From Nostoc sp. T09 (lineage in GTDB: Bacteria; Cyanobacteriota; Cyanobacteriia; Cyanobacteriales; Nostocaceae), in NCBI RefSeq assembly GCF_002154695.1, contig NZ_MTAV01000108.1:49927-113926 (forward strand): a stretch of DNA of 64,000 nt. The letters are read 5' to 3'. The notes beneath the pieces were generated by a model that saw nothing but the letters and a program-made list of their open reading frames with translations, was not told the origin of the DNA and ran no database searches. Position numbers and translations under genes: made by a program. Of the stretch, positions 1 through 9,427 are shown piece by piece. Position 1 is the stretch's first letter. Every line of letters starts with the position of its first letter.

Positions 1-57
1 TCGGGATTTTGGTGAATTTGTTACACCCGGTTATCGCACCATATTATTTAAATTGGC

Positions 58-87
58 GGTGCGTTAGGCGTTCCGCCATAACGCACC
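58..87. repeat. Palindromic repeat GGTGCGTTA/TAACGCACC
   Basis: A hairpin has outer arms GGTGCGTTA and TAACGCACC and inner arms GGCG/CGCC. It lies just 3' of the leftward gene that ends at 101. It resembles palindromes scattered between genes in Nostoc genomes. It may also help end transcription, but there is no T-run, so I call it a repeat rather than a terminator. Confidence 0.6.
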
Positions 88-100
88 ATAATTTTTAGTG

Positions 101-574
101 TTAGGTAGCAGAAGTTTCAGGTTGCTTTTTCTTAGGACGGCGGGTAAACCTGCGTCCCATCTCATCAATAACTGCATCTAATCCTGTAACATCACCGCTA
201 GCTTTGGCATAGTTGTAAATTGCTAATGCTGATGCATAGGCTTCACTACCAGCAGCCATACAGGTGTCATCCACTAGTTCTTGCAGTTGCGTCAGCGATA
301 GCAGCACTGGATATAATGCCTCATACAAGGCCAAATCCCGCCGCATTTCTTCCAAATCAAAGGAACGAGGCAAAAAATCGGGGTTTTGTGTGGCGACTTC
401 CAAAGCTTTGCTGACAAAAGCCCGACTTTTATCGCCCATTTTGACTATTGTGCGGCGGTCTTCGGTGGTCAAATCGATTAAAAACGGTAACTTTTGCCGA
501 ATAGTGGCAATAGCTTTCATCACCGCTTCCCGATCTGCTGAGGAAAAGCTAGCACTGATATGATTGTCTGCCAT
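101..574 (-). CDS. Conserved hypothetical protein, 157 aa
   Basis: I do not recognise a named family. The reading frame is open upstream to 676, but that would overlap ridA. The ATG at 574 is preceded by AAAGGAG at a good distance, so the protein starts MADNHIS. It looks soluble and mainly helical, with no signal peptide or membrane segment, and ends in a basic stretch (RRFTRRPKKK) that might bind nucleic acid. It follows ridA by about 77 bases on the same strand, so the two may be co-transcribed. Function is unknown. Confidence 0.75.
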   Translation of the reverse strand: MADNHISASFSSADREAVMKAIATIRQKLPFLIDLTTEDRRTIVKMGDKSRAFVSKALEVATQNPDFLPRSFDLEEMRRDLALYEALYPVLLSLTQLQELVDDTCMAAGSEAYASALAIYNYAKASGDVTGLDAVIDEMGRRFTRRPKKKQPETSAT

Positions 575-651
575 TTTTAGCACTCCTTTAGGACACTTAA
601 TCTCAGTATTCCCAAAGTCAAAAAGGCGATCGCTAAACTCAACTGTATCAC

Positions 652-1047
652 TCAGCCGGGAATCACCGCGATACAATCAATTTCCACCAACACATCCTTC
701 GGTAATCGCGATACTTCTACACAAGCACGCGCTGGTGCTGTATCTTCCGGAAAATATTTCGCATAAATCGCATTCACCGCAGCGAAATCATTCATATCAG
801 CCAGAAATACAGTTGTTTTCACCACATCTTTAAAACTTGCACCTGCTGCTGTCAAAATAGCTTCCAAATTAGCGATTACCTGCTCAGTTTGCCTTTTCAC
901 ATCATCAGTGTAGACAACCTGCCCGATGCGGGGATCGATCGCAATTTGTCCAGCGACAAACAGCATTTGACCAGAAGCCGCGATCGCTTGATTATATGGC
1001 CCCACTGGTTCGGGTGCATTATCAGTACGAATAACAGTCTTACTCAT
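652..1047 (-). CDS. ridA: RidA family reactive intermediate deaminase
   Basis: A 131-aa protein of the YjgF/YER057c/UK114 (RidA) family, usual length 125-130 aa. These homotrimeric cytosolic proteins hydrolyse reactive enamine/imine intermediates, such as 2-aminoacrylate released by PLP enzymes, protecting other PLP enzymes from damage. The family N-terminal motif GPYNQA, the VAGQI strand and the C-terminal ARACVEV stretch are present. R107 in that stretch matches the substrate-carboxylate-binding arginine of active RidA members. It is the first gene of a short leftward pair with the 157-aa hypothetical. Confidence 0.92.
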   Translation of the reverse strand: MSKTVIRTDNAPEPVGPYNQAIAASGQMLFVAGQIAIDPRIGQVVYTDDVKRQTEQVIANLEAILTAAGASFKDVVKTTVFLADMNDFAAVNAIYAKYFPEDTAPARACVEVSRLPKDVLVEIDCIAVIPG

Positions 1048-1091
1048 CTTCTCTTTTCTCTGCGCCCTCTGCGCCTTGGCGGTTCGTTATC

Positions 1092-1523
1092 CTAACCCAA
1101 TCTGGGACGTAACCCATAATGGCGATACTGCCAATAATCTCGCAGAATGCGATCGTGGTCAAAACACAAATTTCCAGGCACGCGCCAAGACTCAAAAATT
1201 CCGATATTCTTGGCATCATCACCTGCTTTTGGTTCTCCCTTCGCGATCGCCAAAAACACAATGCTAATCGTGTGCTGACGGGGATCGCGATTCGGGTCAG
1301 AATACACCAAAAATTGTTCAACTAACTCCACCTGCAAACCCGTTTCTTCCTCAGCTTCTCGTTTCGCCGCCACTTCCACAGCTTCACCGTAATCCACAAA
1401 ACCACCAGGAATAGCCCAACCTAAAGGAGTATTCTGCCTCTCAATTAACACTATTGGTAGATGAGGTCGATCCACTAATTCAATGATGATGTCAACTGTT
1501 GGAGCGGGATTGCGGTAATTCAT
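1092..1523 (-). CDS. Nudix hydrolase
   Basis: A compact single-domain Nudix protein of about 143 aa. The Nudix box (G-x5-E-x7-RE-x2-EE-x-G) is complete: GGFVDYGE followed by [10 protein letters not shown]. Its glutamates bind the metal for hydrolysis of a nucleoside diphosphate linked to another moiety. The substrate cannot be read from sequence; ADP-ribose-like compounds are common for this subgroup. An ATG nine bases upstream (1532) is also possible. I chose the MNYRNP start because the conserved fold begins there; neither start has a clear ribosome-binding site. Confidence 0.85.
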   Translation of the reverse strand: MNYRNPAPTVDIIIELVDRPHLPIVLIERQNTPLGWAIPGGFVDYGEAVEVAAKREAEEETGLQVELVEQFLVYSDPNRDPRQHTISIVFLAIAKGEPKAGDDAKNIGIFESWRVPGNLCFDHDRILRDYWQYRHYGLRPRLG

Positions 1524-1694
1524 ATGCAGCATTAAGTATTAAGTAGTAATTATTAGGTTTCATAGTGATTTATTACATTCTGTACTTCTCTCACTATTGG
1601 TAGCTTTTAAACCAGGCCCTACCGTGATAAATTCGATGCGTTCGCGTAGCGTATCGTTCAGGCGATCGCTTCCTCCTATATCATCAGATTAAAT

Positions 1695-3203
1695 ATGCCT
1701 TTTCCCAGATCCAGCGGCATTTTGCTGCATCCCACTTCCTTTCCTAGTCGATTTGGCATTGGGGATTTAGGCTTAGAAGCCTATAGCTTTATTGATTTTC
1801 TCAAAGATACTTACCAACAATACTGGCAAGTTTTACCTTTGGGTCCTACTGGATATGGTAATTCTCCTTATGCTTGTTATTCAGCAATGGCAGGAAATCC
1901 GCAGCTCATTAGCCCAGAACAACTCAAAGAACAAGGTTTATTAGCAGAGGATGATTTTGCTAACTTACCAGTATTTGACACTTCTAAGGTAGATTACGAG
2001 AAGATTAAACCAATAAAGATTGATCTGCTCAAGAAAGCCTGCGAGAACTTTAAGACTAAAGCCACGCCTTTGCAGCAAAAAGAATTCGCTGGTTTTTGTC
2101 ATAGCAAAGCTTATTGGCTAGATGACTATGCCTTATTTATGGCGCTAAAAGATACCCACGAAGGGTCAAGCTGGCATACTTGGGAGCCAGAACTTGCCAA
2201 GCGGGAACCCCAAGCCATAGATCAAGCAAGGCGACAGCTGACTGCTGAGATATTCTTTCACAAATTTATTCAATTTGAATTTTTCCGCCAGTGGTCTCAA
2301 CTTAAGACCTATGCCAATATGAGCGGTATCAGAATTATTGGCGATATCCCCATTTATGTAGCTCATGATAGCTCTGATGTCTGGGCAAACCCCGAAATCT
2401 TTTGTTTAGATGAAGAGACAGGTGAACCAGCCCTTATGGCAGGAGTTCCACCAGATTACTTTAGTGCTACTGGTCAACTGTGGGGGAACCCAGTATACAA
2501 CTGGGAAGAATTGCAAAAACAAAATTTTAAGTGGTGGCTCGGACGCTTTCAAGCAATGCTGGATTATGTAGATGTAATTCGCATTGACCACTTCCGAGGC
2601 TTTGAAGCTTACTGGGCTGTGAAGAAAGGAGAAGAAACAGCTATTAATGGAGAGTGGTTAAAAGCTCCTGGGGAAGAATTATTTGAAACCATCAAACAAA
2701 ACTTGGGCACCCTACCTGTGTTGGCAGAAGATTTAGGAGTAATTACGCCAGAGGTAGAAGCACTGCGCGACAAGTTTGAATTTCCCGGGATGAAAGTTTT
2801 GCAGTTTGCTTTTGGTTCTGATCCCGGTAATCCCTTTTTACCCTTTAACTACCCACGAAATGCTGTAGTTTACACTGGGACTCATGATAATGACACAACT
2901 TTAGGCTGGTACAACCAAGCTAGTGACTGGGAAAAGCAACAAGTTCTGCTTTATTTAGGTTGTCTCAGTACCGAAGGTATTCACTGGGATTTAATTCGAT
3001 TGGCTTTGAGTTCTATCGCCAACCAAGCGATTATTCCTTTGCAGGATGTTTTGGGATTGGGAACAGACGCGCGGATGAATTTCCCTAGTATTGCTGAAGG
3101 TAATTGGGAGTGGCGCTACCCACAGTCAGCTTTGACTGAGGAATTAGGCCAGAGGCTGAAGATTCTTACCACACTCTATGGTCGTGCTCCTAAACAGTCC
3201 TGA
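1695..3203 (+). CDS. malQ: 4-alpha-glucanotransferase (amylomaltase)
   Basis: A 502-aa GH77 enzyme of full length. It transfers alpha-1,4-glucan segments between maltooligosaccharides and recycles short glucans from glycogen breakdown in the cytosol. The N-terminus (SGILLHPTSFPSRFGIGDLG) is typical of MalQ. The catalytic nucleophile region VIRIDHFRG, acid/base region LAEDLG and transition-state Asp region TGTHDNDT are all present. It is monocistronic, and opposes the leftward rodZ-like gene across about 100 bases of short repeats. Confidence 0.96.
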   Translation: MPFPRSSGILLHPTSFPSRFGIGDLGLEAYSFIDFLKDTYQQYWQVLPLGPTGYGNSPYACYSAMAGNPQLISPEQLKEQGLLAEDDFANLPVFDTSKVDYEKIKPIKIDLLKKACENFKTKATPLQQKEFAGFCHSKAYWLDDYALFMALKDTHEGSSWHTWEPELAKREPQAIDQARRQLTAEIFFHKFIQFEFFRQWSQLKTYANMSGIRIIGDIPIYVAHDSSDVWANPEIFCLDEETGEPALMAGVPPDYFSATGQLWGNPVYNWEELQKQNFKWWLGRFQAMLDYVDVIRIDHFRGFEAYWAVKKGEETAINGEWLKAPGEELFETIKQNLGTLPVLAEDLGVITPEVEALRDKFEFPGMKVLQFAFGSDPGNPFLPFNYPRNAVVYTGTHDNDTTLGWYNQASDWEKQQVLLYLGCLSTEGIHWDLIRLALSSIANQAIIPLQDVLGLGTDARMNFPSIAEGNWEWRYPQSALTEELGQRLKILTTLYGRAPKQS

Positions 3204-3305
3204 GCTACAACTTAAGTCTTTCTAAGTGCCGAGTACCGAGTACTTAGTAAAAAAGCTCATTACTCAGGACTCAGGACTCAGCACTAACTCAGGACTTAGT
3301 ACTAT

Positions 3306-4118
3306 TCAAAACTTAGGTTTGGCAGCAATTTTAACTTCCTCTACCTTTCCTAGCTCTCCCATTTCCTTAGGTTGCTCCTGATTAACACTCATCAGCACAC
3401 CCCCAGCATTATCAGTTTTCACCGTTAGTTGCTCTTGAGCTTTCCAAGTGCGATGACTTCCCTCTGGAAGAGTACCCTCAAACTGAGTTTTGCCATCGGC
3501 TACTACTCGAATCCAGGATGAAGCTTTCAAAGTGACACCAATTTGTACTGGTTGACCATCTTTGGTGGTCAGGAGGGTGTTGCTATAAGGATTGACCTCT
3601 GGCGCTTGTTTTGATTCTGTCTCCTGGGGTTGCGCCAAGGACTCTTTTTGTGCATTTGGCCGATTGGGGATAGTACTTGCTTGTAAAGCAGAATTATTCA
3701 GTAGTTGAGATAAGCCGCTGACAGAGCAGATAATCACAAATATATAAAGCAAGTAAAGATGCAGGGGACGCAATTGGTTAATTGGCTTAGTAGTCCAAGT
3801 TGGCTTGGGATTTATCTGTTGATAAACAATGGGGAAATTACTAGCAAATTCTACGCCATTAAAGCCCAATGCATCCGCAAATTGCCTAATTAAGCCCTGA
3901 ATATAGACTGGTTCTGGTAGATCTTCTAAGTTACCTTCTTCAATAGCTTGCAACAGCCGTTTAGGAATCCGCGTTAATAAAACTACTTCCTCTAAAGATA
4001 GACCTTGTTCTTGACGCGATGCCCAAAGTTGACCACCAATTTCTGCTAACTTTTCGGCCCGTTGTTGCTCTACTGAAAGAGTTGGTGGCTGATTATCCTT
4101 CCTGTTTAACCATTTCAT
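3306..4118 (-). CDS. RodZ-like membrane protein (HTH + DUF4115)
   Basis: A 270-aa protein. Residues about 20-95 form a Cro/C1-type helix-turn-helix domain (LWASRQEQGLSLEEVVLLT). One membrane helix follows at about 125-145 (LYLLYIFVIICSVSG), then a Pro/Gln-rich linker and a C-terminal beta domain of the DUF4115 type (ASSWIRVVADGK). This is the RodZ layout, a bitopic protein that links MreB to the cell-wall elongation machinery. Cyanobacterial members are usually annotated RodZ domain-containing. Its start overlaps the upstream pseudouridine synthase gene by 26 bases, which suggests translational coupling. Confidence 0.85.
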   Translation of the reverse strand: MKWLNRKDNQPPTLSVEQQRAEKLAEIGGQLWASRQEQGLSLEEVVLLTRIPKRLLQAIEEGNLEDLPEPVYIQGLIRQFADALGFNGVEFASNFPIVYQQINPKPTWTTKPINQLRPLHLYLLYIFVIICSVSGLSQLLNNSALQASTIPNRPNAQKESLAQPQETESKQAPEVNPYSNTLLTTKDGQPVQIGVTLKASSWIRVVADGKTQFEGTLPEGSHRTWKAQEQLTVKTDNAGGVLMSVNQEQPKEMGELGKVEEVKIAAKPKF

Positions 4119-4908
4119 GCGTAGTTACACTCCTTAACTCAGCTGAATCTTTAATAGGTATGTGCTTGATTTGCTCTTGCAAAAAGCGCATCTCATCATC
4201 TTTTAGGGAACGATAGTTACCCTCTTTTAAATAGGGTTGTTTGGGAATTTGTAATTGAATCGGTCCAATAGCAGTCCGATGCAGCTTGATTACTGGGTAG
4301 CCTAACTGTTCGGCTATACGGCGAATCTGGCGATTGCGTCCCTCCTGTAAAACAATTTCTAAAGAGCTTTGTGTAGTCAAACTTTCTATGAGGCGCACCC
4401 TGGCTGGTCTTGTTCTTCTTCCGTCTAACACTACACCCTGACGCCACATTTGTAACAGTTCTTCTGGGGGATGTCCCTTAACTAAAACACGATAAGTTTT
4501 AGGTACGCTGTGACTTGGATGCGTGAGTGCGTATGTTAGGTCGCCATCGTTAGTAAGTATTAATGCTCCAGTGGAATCTGTATCTAAACGCCCAACTGGG
4601 TGAATACCTGTACCCTCTCGTAAATCTTTTGGCAGTAAATCTAGGATTGTCGTTCTTCCCTGAGGGTCGTAGCAAGTAGAAACTACGCCAGCAGGTTTGT
4701 TTAGCAACAAATATATAAGAGCCGGACGTTGTTTTGTAACTACGAGTTTGCCATCAACTGTAATTTTGTCTTTTTGGGGGTCAACTTTTTGACCTAAATG
4801 GGCCAATACCCCATTAATCCGCACACGCGATCGCCTGATCATTTCTTCGGCTTCACGACGTGAGGCAATACCCCATTGGGCGAGAACTTTTTGTAACCGT
4901 GCCTCCAT
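4093..4908 (-). CDS. RsuA/RluB/E/F family pseudouridine synthase
   Basis: A 271-aa enzyme with an N-terminal S4 RNA-binding domain (residues about 1-60, MEARLQKVLAQWGIASRREAE). The catalytic domain carries the invariant Asp in HPVGRLDTDSTG. It isomerises a specific uridine in ribosomal RNA; closest in form to RluB-type large-subunit enzymes, but target specificity is inferred. The C-terminal motif RNRQIRRIAEQLGYPVIKL is family-typical. It is the first gene of a two-gene overlap with the rodZ-like gene. Confidence 0.92.
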   Translation of the reverse strand: MEARLQKVLAQWGIASRREAEEMIRRSRVRINGVLAHLGQKVDPQKDKITVDGKLVVTKQRPALIYLLLNKPAGVVSTCYDPQGRTTILDLLPKDLREGTGIHPVGRLDTDSTGALILTNDGDLTYALTHPSHSVPKTYRVLVKGHPPEELLQMWRQGVVLDGRRTRPARVRLIESLTTQSSLEIVLQEGRNRQIRRIAEQLGYPVIKLHRTAIGPIQLQIPKQPYLKEGNYRSLKDDEMRFLQEQIKHIPIKDSAELRSVTTHEMVKQEG

Positions 4909-5045
4909 GTGGAATTTGCTTATTCTTTGGCTAGGATTTAAATCATATTATTTGCATTTTGGAGTTAATAGCCATAAATGTTACATTTAAAGACTGATTA
5001 ACTTCAGCCAATTGTTGAGTTTCTACCCATAAACACAAAAGTTAA

Positions 5046-5759
5046 ATGCCTGAGCAAAATTCAGATTCTAAACGTACCCATAAGATACGAATAATTACGA
5101 ATATGCTCACAACAGCACTAAAGCTATGGTTGAGAGCGCAAGTCAGTCAAGTAGCGCAAATAGAAGTGGAAATTAGAGCTAGCGATCGCCAACTTCTCTC
5201 TGGGAAGGTTCCCTGGGTATCGATTTTTGCTAGTCATGCTGTTTATCAAGGTCTCCATATTGGACAAATTCAACTTGTCGCAGAAAATATTCAGGTCAAC
5301 ATTGGCTCAGTCATCAAAGGACAGCCACTAAGACTGTTAGAAACAGTACCAGTAGTTGGTGAGTTGATCGTCGAAGAGAAGGATCTCAATCATTCCCTCT
5401 CATCTGAACTATTATCAGGGGCTTTAAATGATGTACTGGTTAAACTTTTACCAGAACAATGCGCAAAAACCAAGTCTATTGCTTGGCAAAAAATTATTCT
5501 AGAGAATAATCAAATTATACTGAGTGGCATTCTAACATCTGAAGGTAAACCTACGCCTGTGGAGATTTGCACAGGTTTAGATTTAATCAGTGGTCACGAG
5601 TTGCAACTAGCACCGCTGCAAATAAAATACAACATGGGAACTCTAGCACAGAGTAATCATGAGTACAATTTCAATCTCGGGTCAGATGTTGATATCCAAG
5701 AACTCACCTTGATCCCAGGTAAGCTAATGTGTCGCGGACGGATTAACGTTATCCCCTGA
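5046..5759 (+). CDS. DUF2993 domain protein
   Basis: A 237-aa protein with the layout of the DUF2993 family common in cyanobacteria, related to mycobacterial LmeA. The central part (VEIRASDRQLLSGKVPWVSI and the following GLHIGQIQLVAENIQVN) is the recognisable region, predicted mostly beta. No signal peptide or membrane helix is obvious here. Family members are suspected to bind lipid or sit at membranes, but function is not established. It stands alone between opposing genes. Confidence 0.78.
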   Translation: MPEQNSDSKRTHKIRIITNMLTTALKLWLRAQVSQVAQIEVEIRASDRQLLSGKVPWVSIFASHAVYQGLHIGQIQLVAENIQVNIGSVIKGQPLRLLETVPVVGELIVEEKDLNHSLSSELLSGALNDVLVKLLPEQCAKTKSIAWQKIILENNQIILSGILTSEGKPTPVEICTGLDLISGHELQLAPLQIKYNMGTLAQSNHEYNFNLGSDVDIQELTLIPGKLMCRGRINVIP

Positions 5760-5962
5760 AGATTAGAAATCAAAAACTAAGAATGCTTATTATTTATAAT
5801 AATTTATATTTTTAAAGACAAATGGGGATTGGGGATTAGGCATGATGGGTCATTGATTATTTCCCCAAATCCCTGTATCTCCTTCCCTCGTCTCTCCTGC
5901 TTCTTCATCTGCCCAATCTCCCAGCCCCTTTTTGATTTATAGTACTCAGGCATCGCGCTGGC

Positions 5963-6853
5963 TTACCGATCAGCAATCAGCGGCAATAGCAAAGTCAGGA
6001 AATAATAAACTAGCGGAGCCGTAAAAATATAACTATCTGTACGATCTAAGATGCCACCATGTCCGGGGATCAACTGTCCTGAATCCTTGACACCAGCATC
6101 ACGCTTAAGAACAGACTCGATCAGGTCGCCTAAAAGACTAGCAATCCCAATCAGCAAACCCAACGCTAACCCAGTGTAGAGTGGTCTGGGCCAGTGAAGA
6201 TAATAAGCCCCTGCTAGACCTACAGCAACGCTAGCGCTGATACCAAACACGGCACCTTCAACAGTTTTTTTGGGACTAATATCAGACAAACGGGTTTTGC
6301 CGAAGAATTTGCCAATTGTATAAGCGCCAATATCTGCTGCCCAAATGCACAGAAAAGTTAGCACAGTCGCCCTCAAACCTTGTGGTAATAAGGCGATATT
6401 TCTTTGATCTAGAATATCTGTCCATATGGTAGGCCAGTAACCCCCTAAAGGTAGATTACTGACGGCAACACTGCCAAGCGATCGCAATCGCACCCAGTAA
6501 CTTGGTAAGTAACCGACATAAAATAGCCCCATAATCGAAGCGGAAATATCAGCGATCGTGGCCATTTTTGGCTGAAACAACAGATAAAAACAAATAAACG
6601 TTCCAGCTATTGGCATCACAGCGTCAGCTAAATTCCCATCTAGGGTACAAATCACCAGTAAGGCTAGGCTGACAAACATCGTGGTTTTAGCAGCAGGAGC
6701 TATGCCTCTGGCTCGTACCAAATTAAAATATTCCTCTTGCCCTAAAAAGACAACAACCGCAATCATAACGGTAAAGTACCAACCCCCCAACAGGGTTGCA
6801 AATAGAGCCAGAGCGATCGCAACAATTCCACTAATAATCCGAGACCAAGGCAT
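5963..6853 (-). CDS. cdsA: Phosphatidate cytidylyltransferase
   Basis: A 296-aa multi-spanning membrane enzyme that makes CDP-diacylglycerol from phosphatidate and CTP, the precursor of phosphatidylglycerol. At least seven hydrophobic segments are visible. The C-terminal CdsA signature is intact: SVLKRDAGVKDSG followed by PGHGGILDRTDS. The start MPWSRII leads straight into the first membrane helix. It lies downstream of cbiT on the same strand, separated by about 160 bases of short repeats, so co-transcription is uncertain. Confidence 0.95.
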   Translation of the reverse strand: MPWSRIISGIVAIALALFATLLGGWYFTVMIAVVVFLGQEEYFNLVRARGIAPAAKTTMFVSLALLVICTLDGNLADAVMPIAGTFICFYLLFQPKMATIADISASIMGLFYVGYLPSYWVRLRSLGSVAVSNLPLGGYWPTIWTDILDQRNIALLPQGLRATVLTFLCIWAADIGAYTIGKFFGKTRLSDISPKKTVEGAVFGISASVAVGLAGAYYLHWPRPLYTGLALGLLIGIASLLGDLIESVLKRDAGVKDSGQLIPGHGGILDRTDSYIFTAPLVYYFLTLLLPLIADR

Positions 6854-6869
6854 AGAAGTATTTTGGATT

Positions 6870-6925
6870 AGGTATGGGGGATGGGGGATTGGGAATCGGG
6901 CATTGGAAATCGGGCATTGGGTATT
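6870..6925. repeat. Short G-rich tandem repeats (GGGGATT / GGGCATTG units)
   Basis: Degenerate 7-9 base units (GGGGGATGGGGGATTGGGAATC and GGGCATTGG twice) fill the spacer between cbiT and cdsA. They resemble the short tandemly repeated repetitive (STRR) sequences of filamentous cyanobacteria. Similar tracts occur at 5820-5860 and 28345-28440. Confidence 0.6.
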
Positions 6926-7013
6926 AATTATTCTTCTGATCTCCTTCCCTTGTCCGCGTTCTTTAATTCTCTAGTCCCTGATCCCCAGTTTAAAATCTAA
7001 AATTTATGTAGAT

Positions 7014-7616
7014 TTAGTCTAGTTTCTCACCACTGAGGATAAAAATGGGATCTAAGGCGGCAAAGGTTTGAGAAAAGCCGCGCATCTCCAAGCGATTGAC
7101 CGCAGACTGAACAACTTCTATATTCCGAGCTCTTAATTGGGCAAAGCTTTGAGAAATAGCATACAGACTTTCTAGATTAGCAGCTGTAGCCACAACTCTA
7201 CCTGTGAATGGTAGATAATCCCACACGGCTTGCAAAATTTCTTGAATGGGGCGTCCTCCTTCAATGCAAACGCGATGAGGGGTAATTTTAAGGTTCTGCA
7301 AACACTCCGGGGCGCTACCTTCAATAACTTCGACATTCTTTAGCTCAAAGCGATCGCAGTTGCGGCGGATCAGATTGGCTACTTCTTCATCCCGTTCTAC
7401 AGCGATAATCTGCCCGCCTGGACACAACAGTCCTACCTCTACAGGAATTGTACCTGTACCTGCACCAATATCCCACAATACTGAATCTGGTTGAAGTCGT
7501 AGTTGGGCGATTAGCAATAGCCTAACTTCTCGCTGGCTCATGGGTATTCCTGGCAAGTGCTCGAACAATTCATCAGGAATACCAGGGGTAATATAAGGCC
7601 AAATTTCGGAGGGCAT
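7014..7616 (-). CDS. cbiT: Cobalt-precorrin-6B C15-methyltransferase (decarboxylating)
   Basis: A 200-aa class I SAM methyltransferase corresponding to CbiT, the C-terminal half of CobL. It methylates C15 and decarboxylates the ring C acetate in cobalamin synthesis. The SAM-binding motif WDIGAGTGTIPVEV and the acidic motif AVERDEE are clear, and the N-terminal GIPDELFEHLPGIPMSQREV is CbiT-typical. The separate CbiE partner is not in the window. No cobalamin riboswitch was recognised upstream. Confidence 0.93.
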   Translation of the reverse strand: MPSEIWPYITPGIPDELFEHLPGIPMSQREVRLLLIAQLRLQPDSVLWDIGAGTGTIPVEVGLLCPGGQIIAVERDEEVANLIRRNCDRFELKNVEVIEGSAPECLQNLKITPHRVCIEGGRPIQEILQAVWDYLPFTGRVVATAANLESLYAISQSFAQLRARNIEVVQSAVNRLEMRGFSQTFAALDPIFILSGEKLD

Positions 7617-7710
7617 AGAATTACATATTTATACTAAAGATATCAGCTTGTCTATATTTGACGGTCGTAGGCTATAACCAGCTTTAGGCGTAGCGTTATC
7701 AGTAATCATA

Positions 7711-9114
7711 ATGACTAACGAAATATTGGGCGATCGCTACGAAGTTCAGCAGCAATTGGGAAAAAAGGCAGGGCGGCGGACGCTATTAGCCCGTGACTTA
7801 CTAACTCAGGAACTCGTCATCATCAAGTTACTTATTTTTGGCGGTGACTTTGAATGGGATGATCTCAAGCTATTTGAGCGGGAAGCTGAAACTTTAAAAT
7901 CTTTATCACATCCCTTTATTCCTCGCTATTTAGATTATTTTGAGCTAGATTCAACTACTCTGAAGGGATTTGCCCTTGTACAAACTTATATCTCAGCACA
8001 AACTCTAGAGCAATATTTAAAAGCTGGGCAGATTTTTACAGAAGCAGAAGTTAAACAAATAGCCAAAGCACTTTTAGAAATTCTCTGTTACCTACATGGG
8101 CTGCATCCGCCTGTAATTCACCGTGATATTAAGCCTAGCAATATTTTATTGGGCGATCGCTCTGGTAATAGCGTTGGGCAAGTTTATTTGGTAGATTTTG
8201 GCTCGGTGCAGACTGTTTTGGCAACTGAAGGAGCGACTCGAACTGTAGTCGGAACCTATGGTTATATGCCTCCAGAGCAATTTGGTGGACGTACCGTTCC
8301 GGCTTCCGATCTTTATAGTTTAGGTGCGACATTAATTTATCTAGCTACGGGTATCCAGCCAGCAGATTTACCCCAAAAGGATTTTCGGATGCAGTTTGAG
8401 CCAGCCGCTAATCTCAGCCCACATTTCACTAATTGGTTGCGCTGGCTGATTGAACCTAACCTGGAACGGCGTGTAACTTCTGCCCTAGAAGCACTCAATT
8501 CTCTAGATCAGTCGCAGCTTCAACATGCTCAGGCTTTAACTATTGGCAAACCACCAGGAAGTAAAATTCAACTGACAAAAAATTGGGATGCTCTTGAAAT
8601 TATCATTCCGCCGAGTGGTTGGCAATCGTCGATGTTGTTTTTAGGTTCGTTTGCGATCGCCTGGAATTCATTTATTCTCTTGTGGACAATTGGCGCACTC
8701 TCTGCACCTTTTCCCATGAACCTCCCCTTTGCCTTGTTCTCCCTGCCTTTTTGGGGTGCTGGCTGTTTTATGATGTATGGTTTTTTATTTACTGTGTGGG
8801 GAAGTATGCGGCTACGCTTGGATCGGCAGCAAGTAGCTTTAACTCACGAGTTATTCGGATTTAAATCTCATCATCCCCGACCATCGCTCAGGCAAAATAT
8901 TACTCAGCTGGTGTATACTCCGCAACACTTTACTAAAGACTCTGAGGGTAACAGAACTCAAGTTCCAGCCCAATTAGATATTTGGGCTGGGGTACAAAAA
9001 TACCAGGTTGGTGGCAATAATGGTGCCATTAAATCTGAAGCAGAACTGCAATGGCTAGCTCAGGAATTAAGTGATTGGTTAGGTATGGAAATCTCAACAG
9101 AGAAAGACTCTTAA
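7711..9114 (+). CDS. Membrane-bound Ser/Thr protein kinase
   Basis: A 467-aa Hanks-type kinase. Residues 1-270 form the kinase domain with K39 (IIKLL), the catalytic loop HRDIKPSN (137-144), LVDFGS and GTYGYMPPEQ. The glycine-rich loop is unusual: LGKKAGRRT replaces GxGxxG. Two hydrophobic segments follow at about 308-330 and 345-370, then a C-terminal soluble part. This layout is recurrent in cyanobacterial kinases of unknown target. It differs from the three kinases at 42.7-51.4 kb, which have one membrane helix. tatA begins 41 bases downstream. Confidence 0.9.
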   Translation: MTNEILGDRYEVQQQLGKKAGRRTLLARDLLTQELVIIKLLIFGGDFEWDDLKLFEREAETLKSLSHPFIPRYLDYFELDSTTLKGFALVQTYISAQTLEQYLKAGQIFTEAEVKQIAKALLEILCYLHGLHPPVIHRDIKPSNILLGDRSGNSVGQVYLVDFGSVQTVLATEGATRTVVGTYGYMPPEQFGGRTVPASDLYSLGATLIYLATGIQPADLPQKDFRMQFEPAANLSPHFTNWLRWLIEPNLERRVTSALEALNSLDQSQLQHAQALTIGKPPGSKIQLTKNWDALEIIIPPSGWQSSMLFLGSFAIAWNSFILLWTIGALSAPFPMNLPFALFSLPFWGAGCFMMYGFLFTVWGSMRLRLDRQQVALTHELFGFKSHHPRPSLRQNITQLVYTPQHFTKDSEGNRTQVPAQLDIWAGVQKYQVGGNNGAIKSEAELQWLAQELSDWLGMEISTEKDS

Positions 9115-9155
9115 ATGTCTATAGTTAATTTAAGTAAGCTTTACAGGAGAGGCGT

Positions 9156-9329
9156 ATGTTGTTTGGACTGGGATGGCCAGAGATTGCTGTGATTATGATA
9201 GTCGCTATTGTAATTTTCGGACCTAAAAGAATTCCCGAACTAGGAAATGCACTGGGTAAAACTCTCCGGGGTTTTAAGGAGGAAATCAAAGGCTCCGGTG
9301 CCGATACTAATTCAGAACGAGACCAATAA
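9156..9329 (+). CDS. tatA: Sec-independent translocase subunit TatA/E
   Basis: A 57-aa protein, MLFGLGWPEIAVIMIVAI at its N-terminus. One membrane helix (residues 7-21) is followed by the FGPKRIPELG hinge and the amphipathic helix GKTLRGFKEEIKG, which defines the TatA/TatE family. It forms the pore of the twin-arginine pathway for folded proteins across thylakoid and plasma membranes. AGGAGA lies five bases before the ATG. The short tail (57 aa against about 90 in Escherichia coli) is normal for cyanobacteria. Confidence 0.93.
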   Translation: MLFGLGWPEIAVIMIVAIVIFGPKRIPELGNALGKTLRGFKEEIKGSGADTNSERDQ

Positions 9330-9385
9330 TATTTAACTCCCTGAGGCAGGGGAAGTCTAAATTCAAAATTGAGGGCAAAGCAAGG

Positions 9386-9427
9386 GTCAATAGTAGAGAT
9401 ACGAGCGATCGCATCTCTACTATTGAC
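9386..9427. terminator. Hairpin between convergent tatA and cphA
   Basis: Perfect 15-base arms GTCAATAGTAGAGAT and ATCTCTACTATTGAC flank a 12-base loop holding a HIP1 octamer. The right arm touches the cphA stop codon. The placement between converging genes suggests a two-way transcription stop, though there is no strong T-run. Confidence 0.6.

Noticed and set aside
1040-1321. 93-codon minus-strand frame overlapping the Nudix gene
   Set aside because: Out-of-frame shadow of a well-supported Nudix hydrolase.
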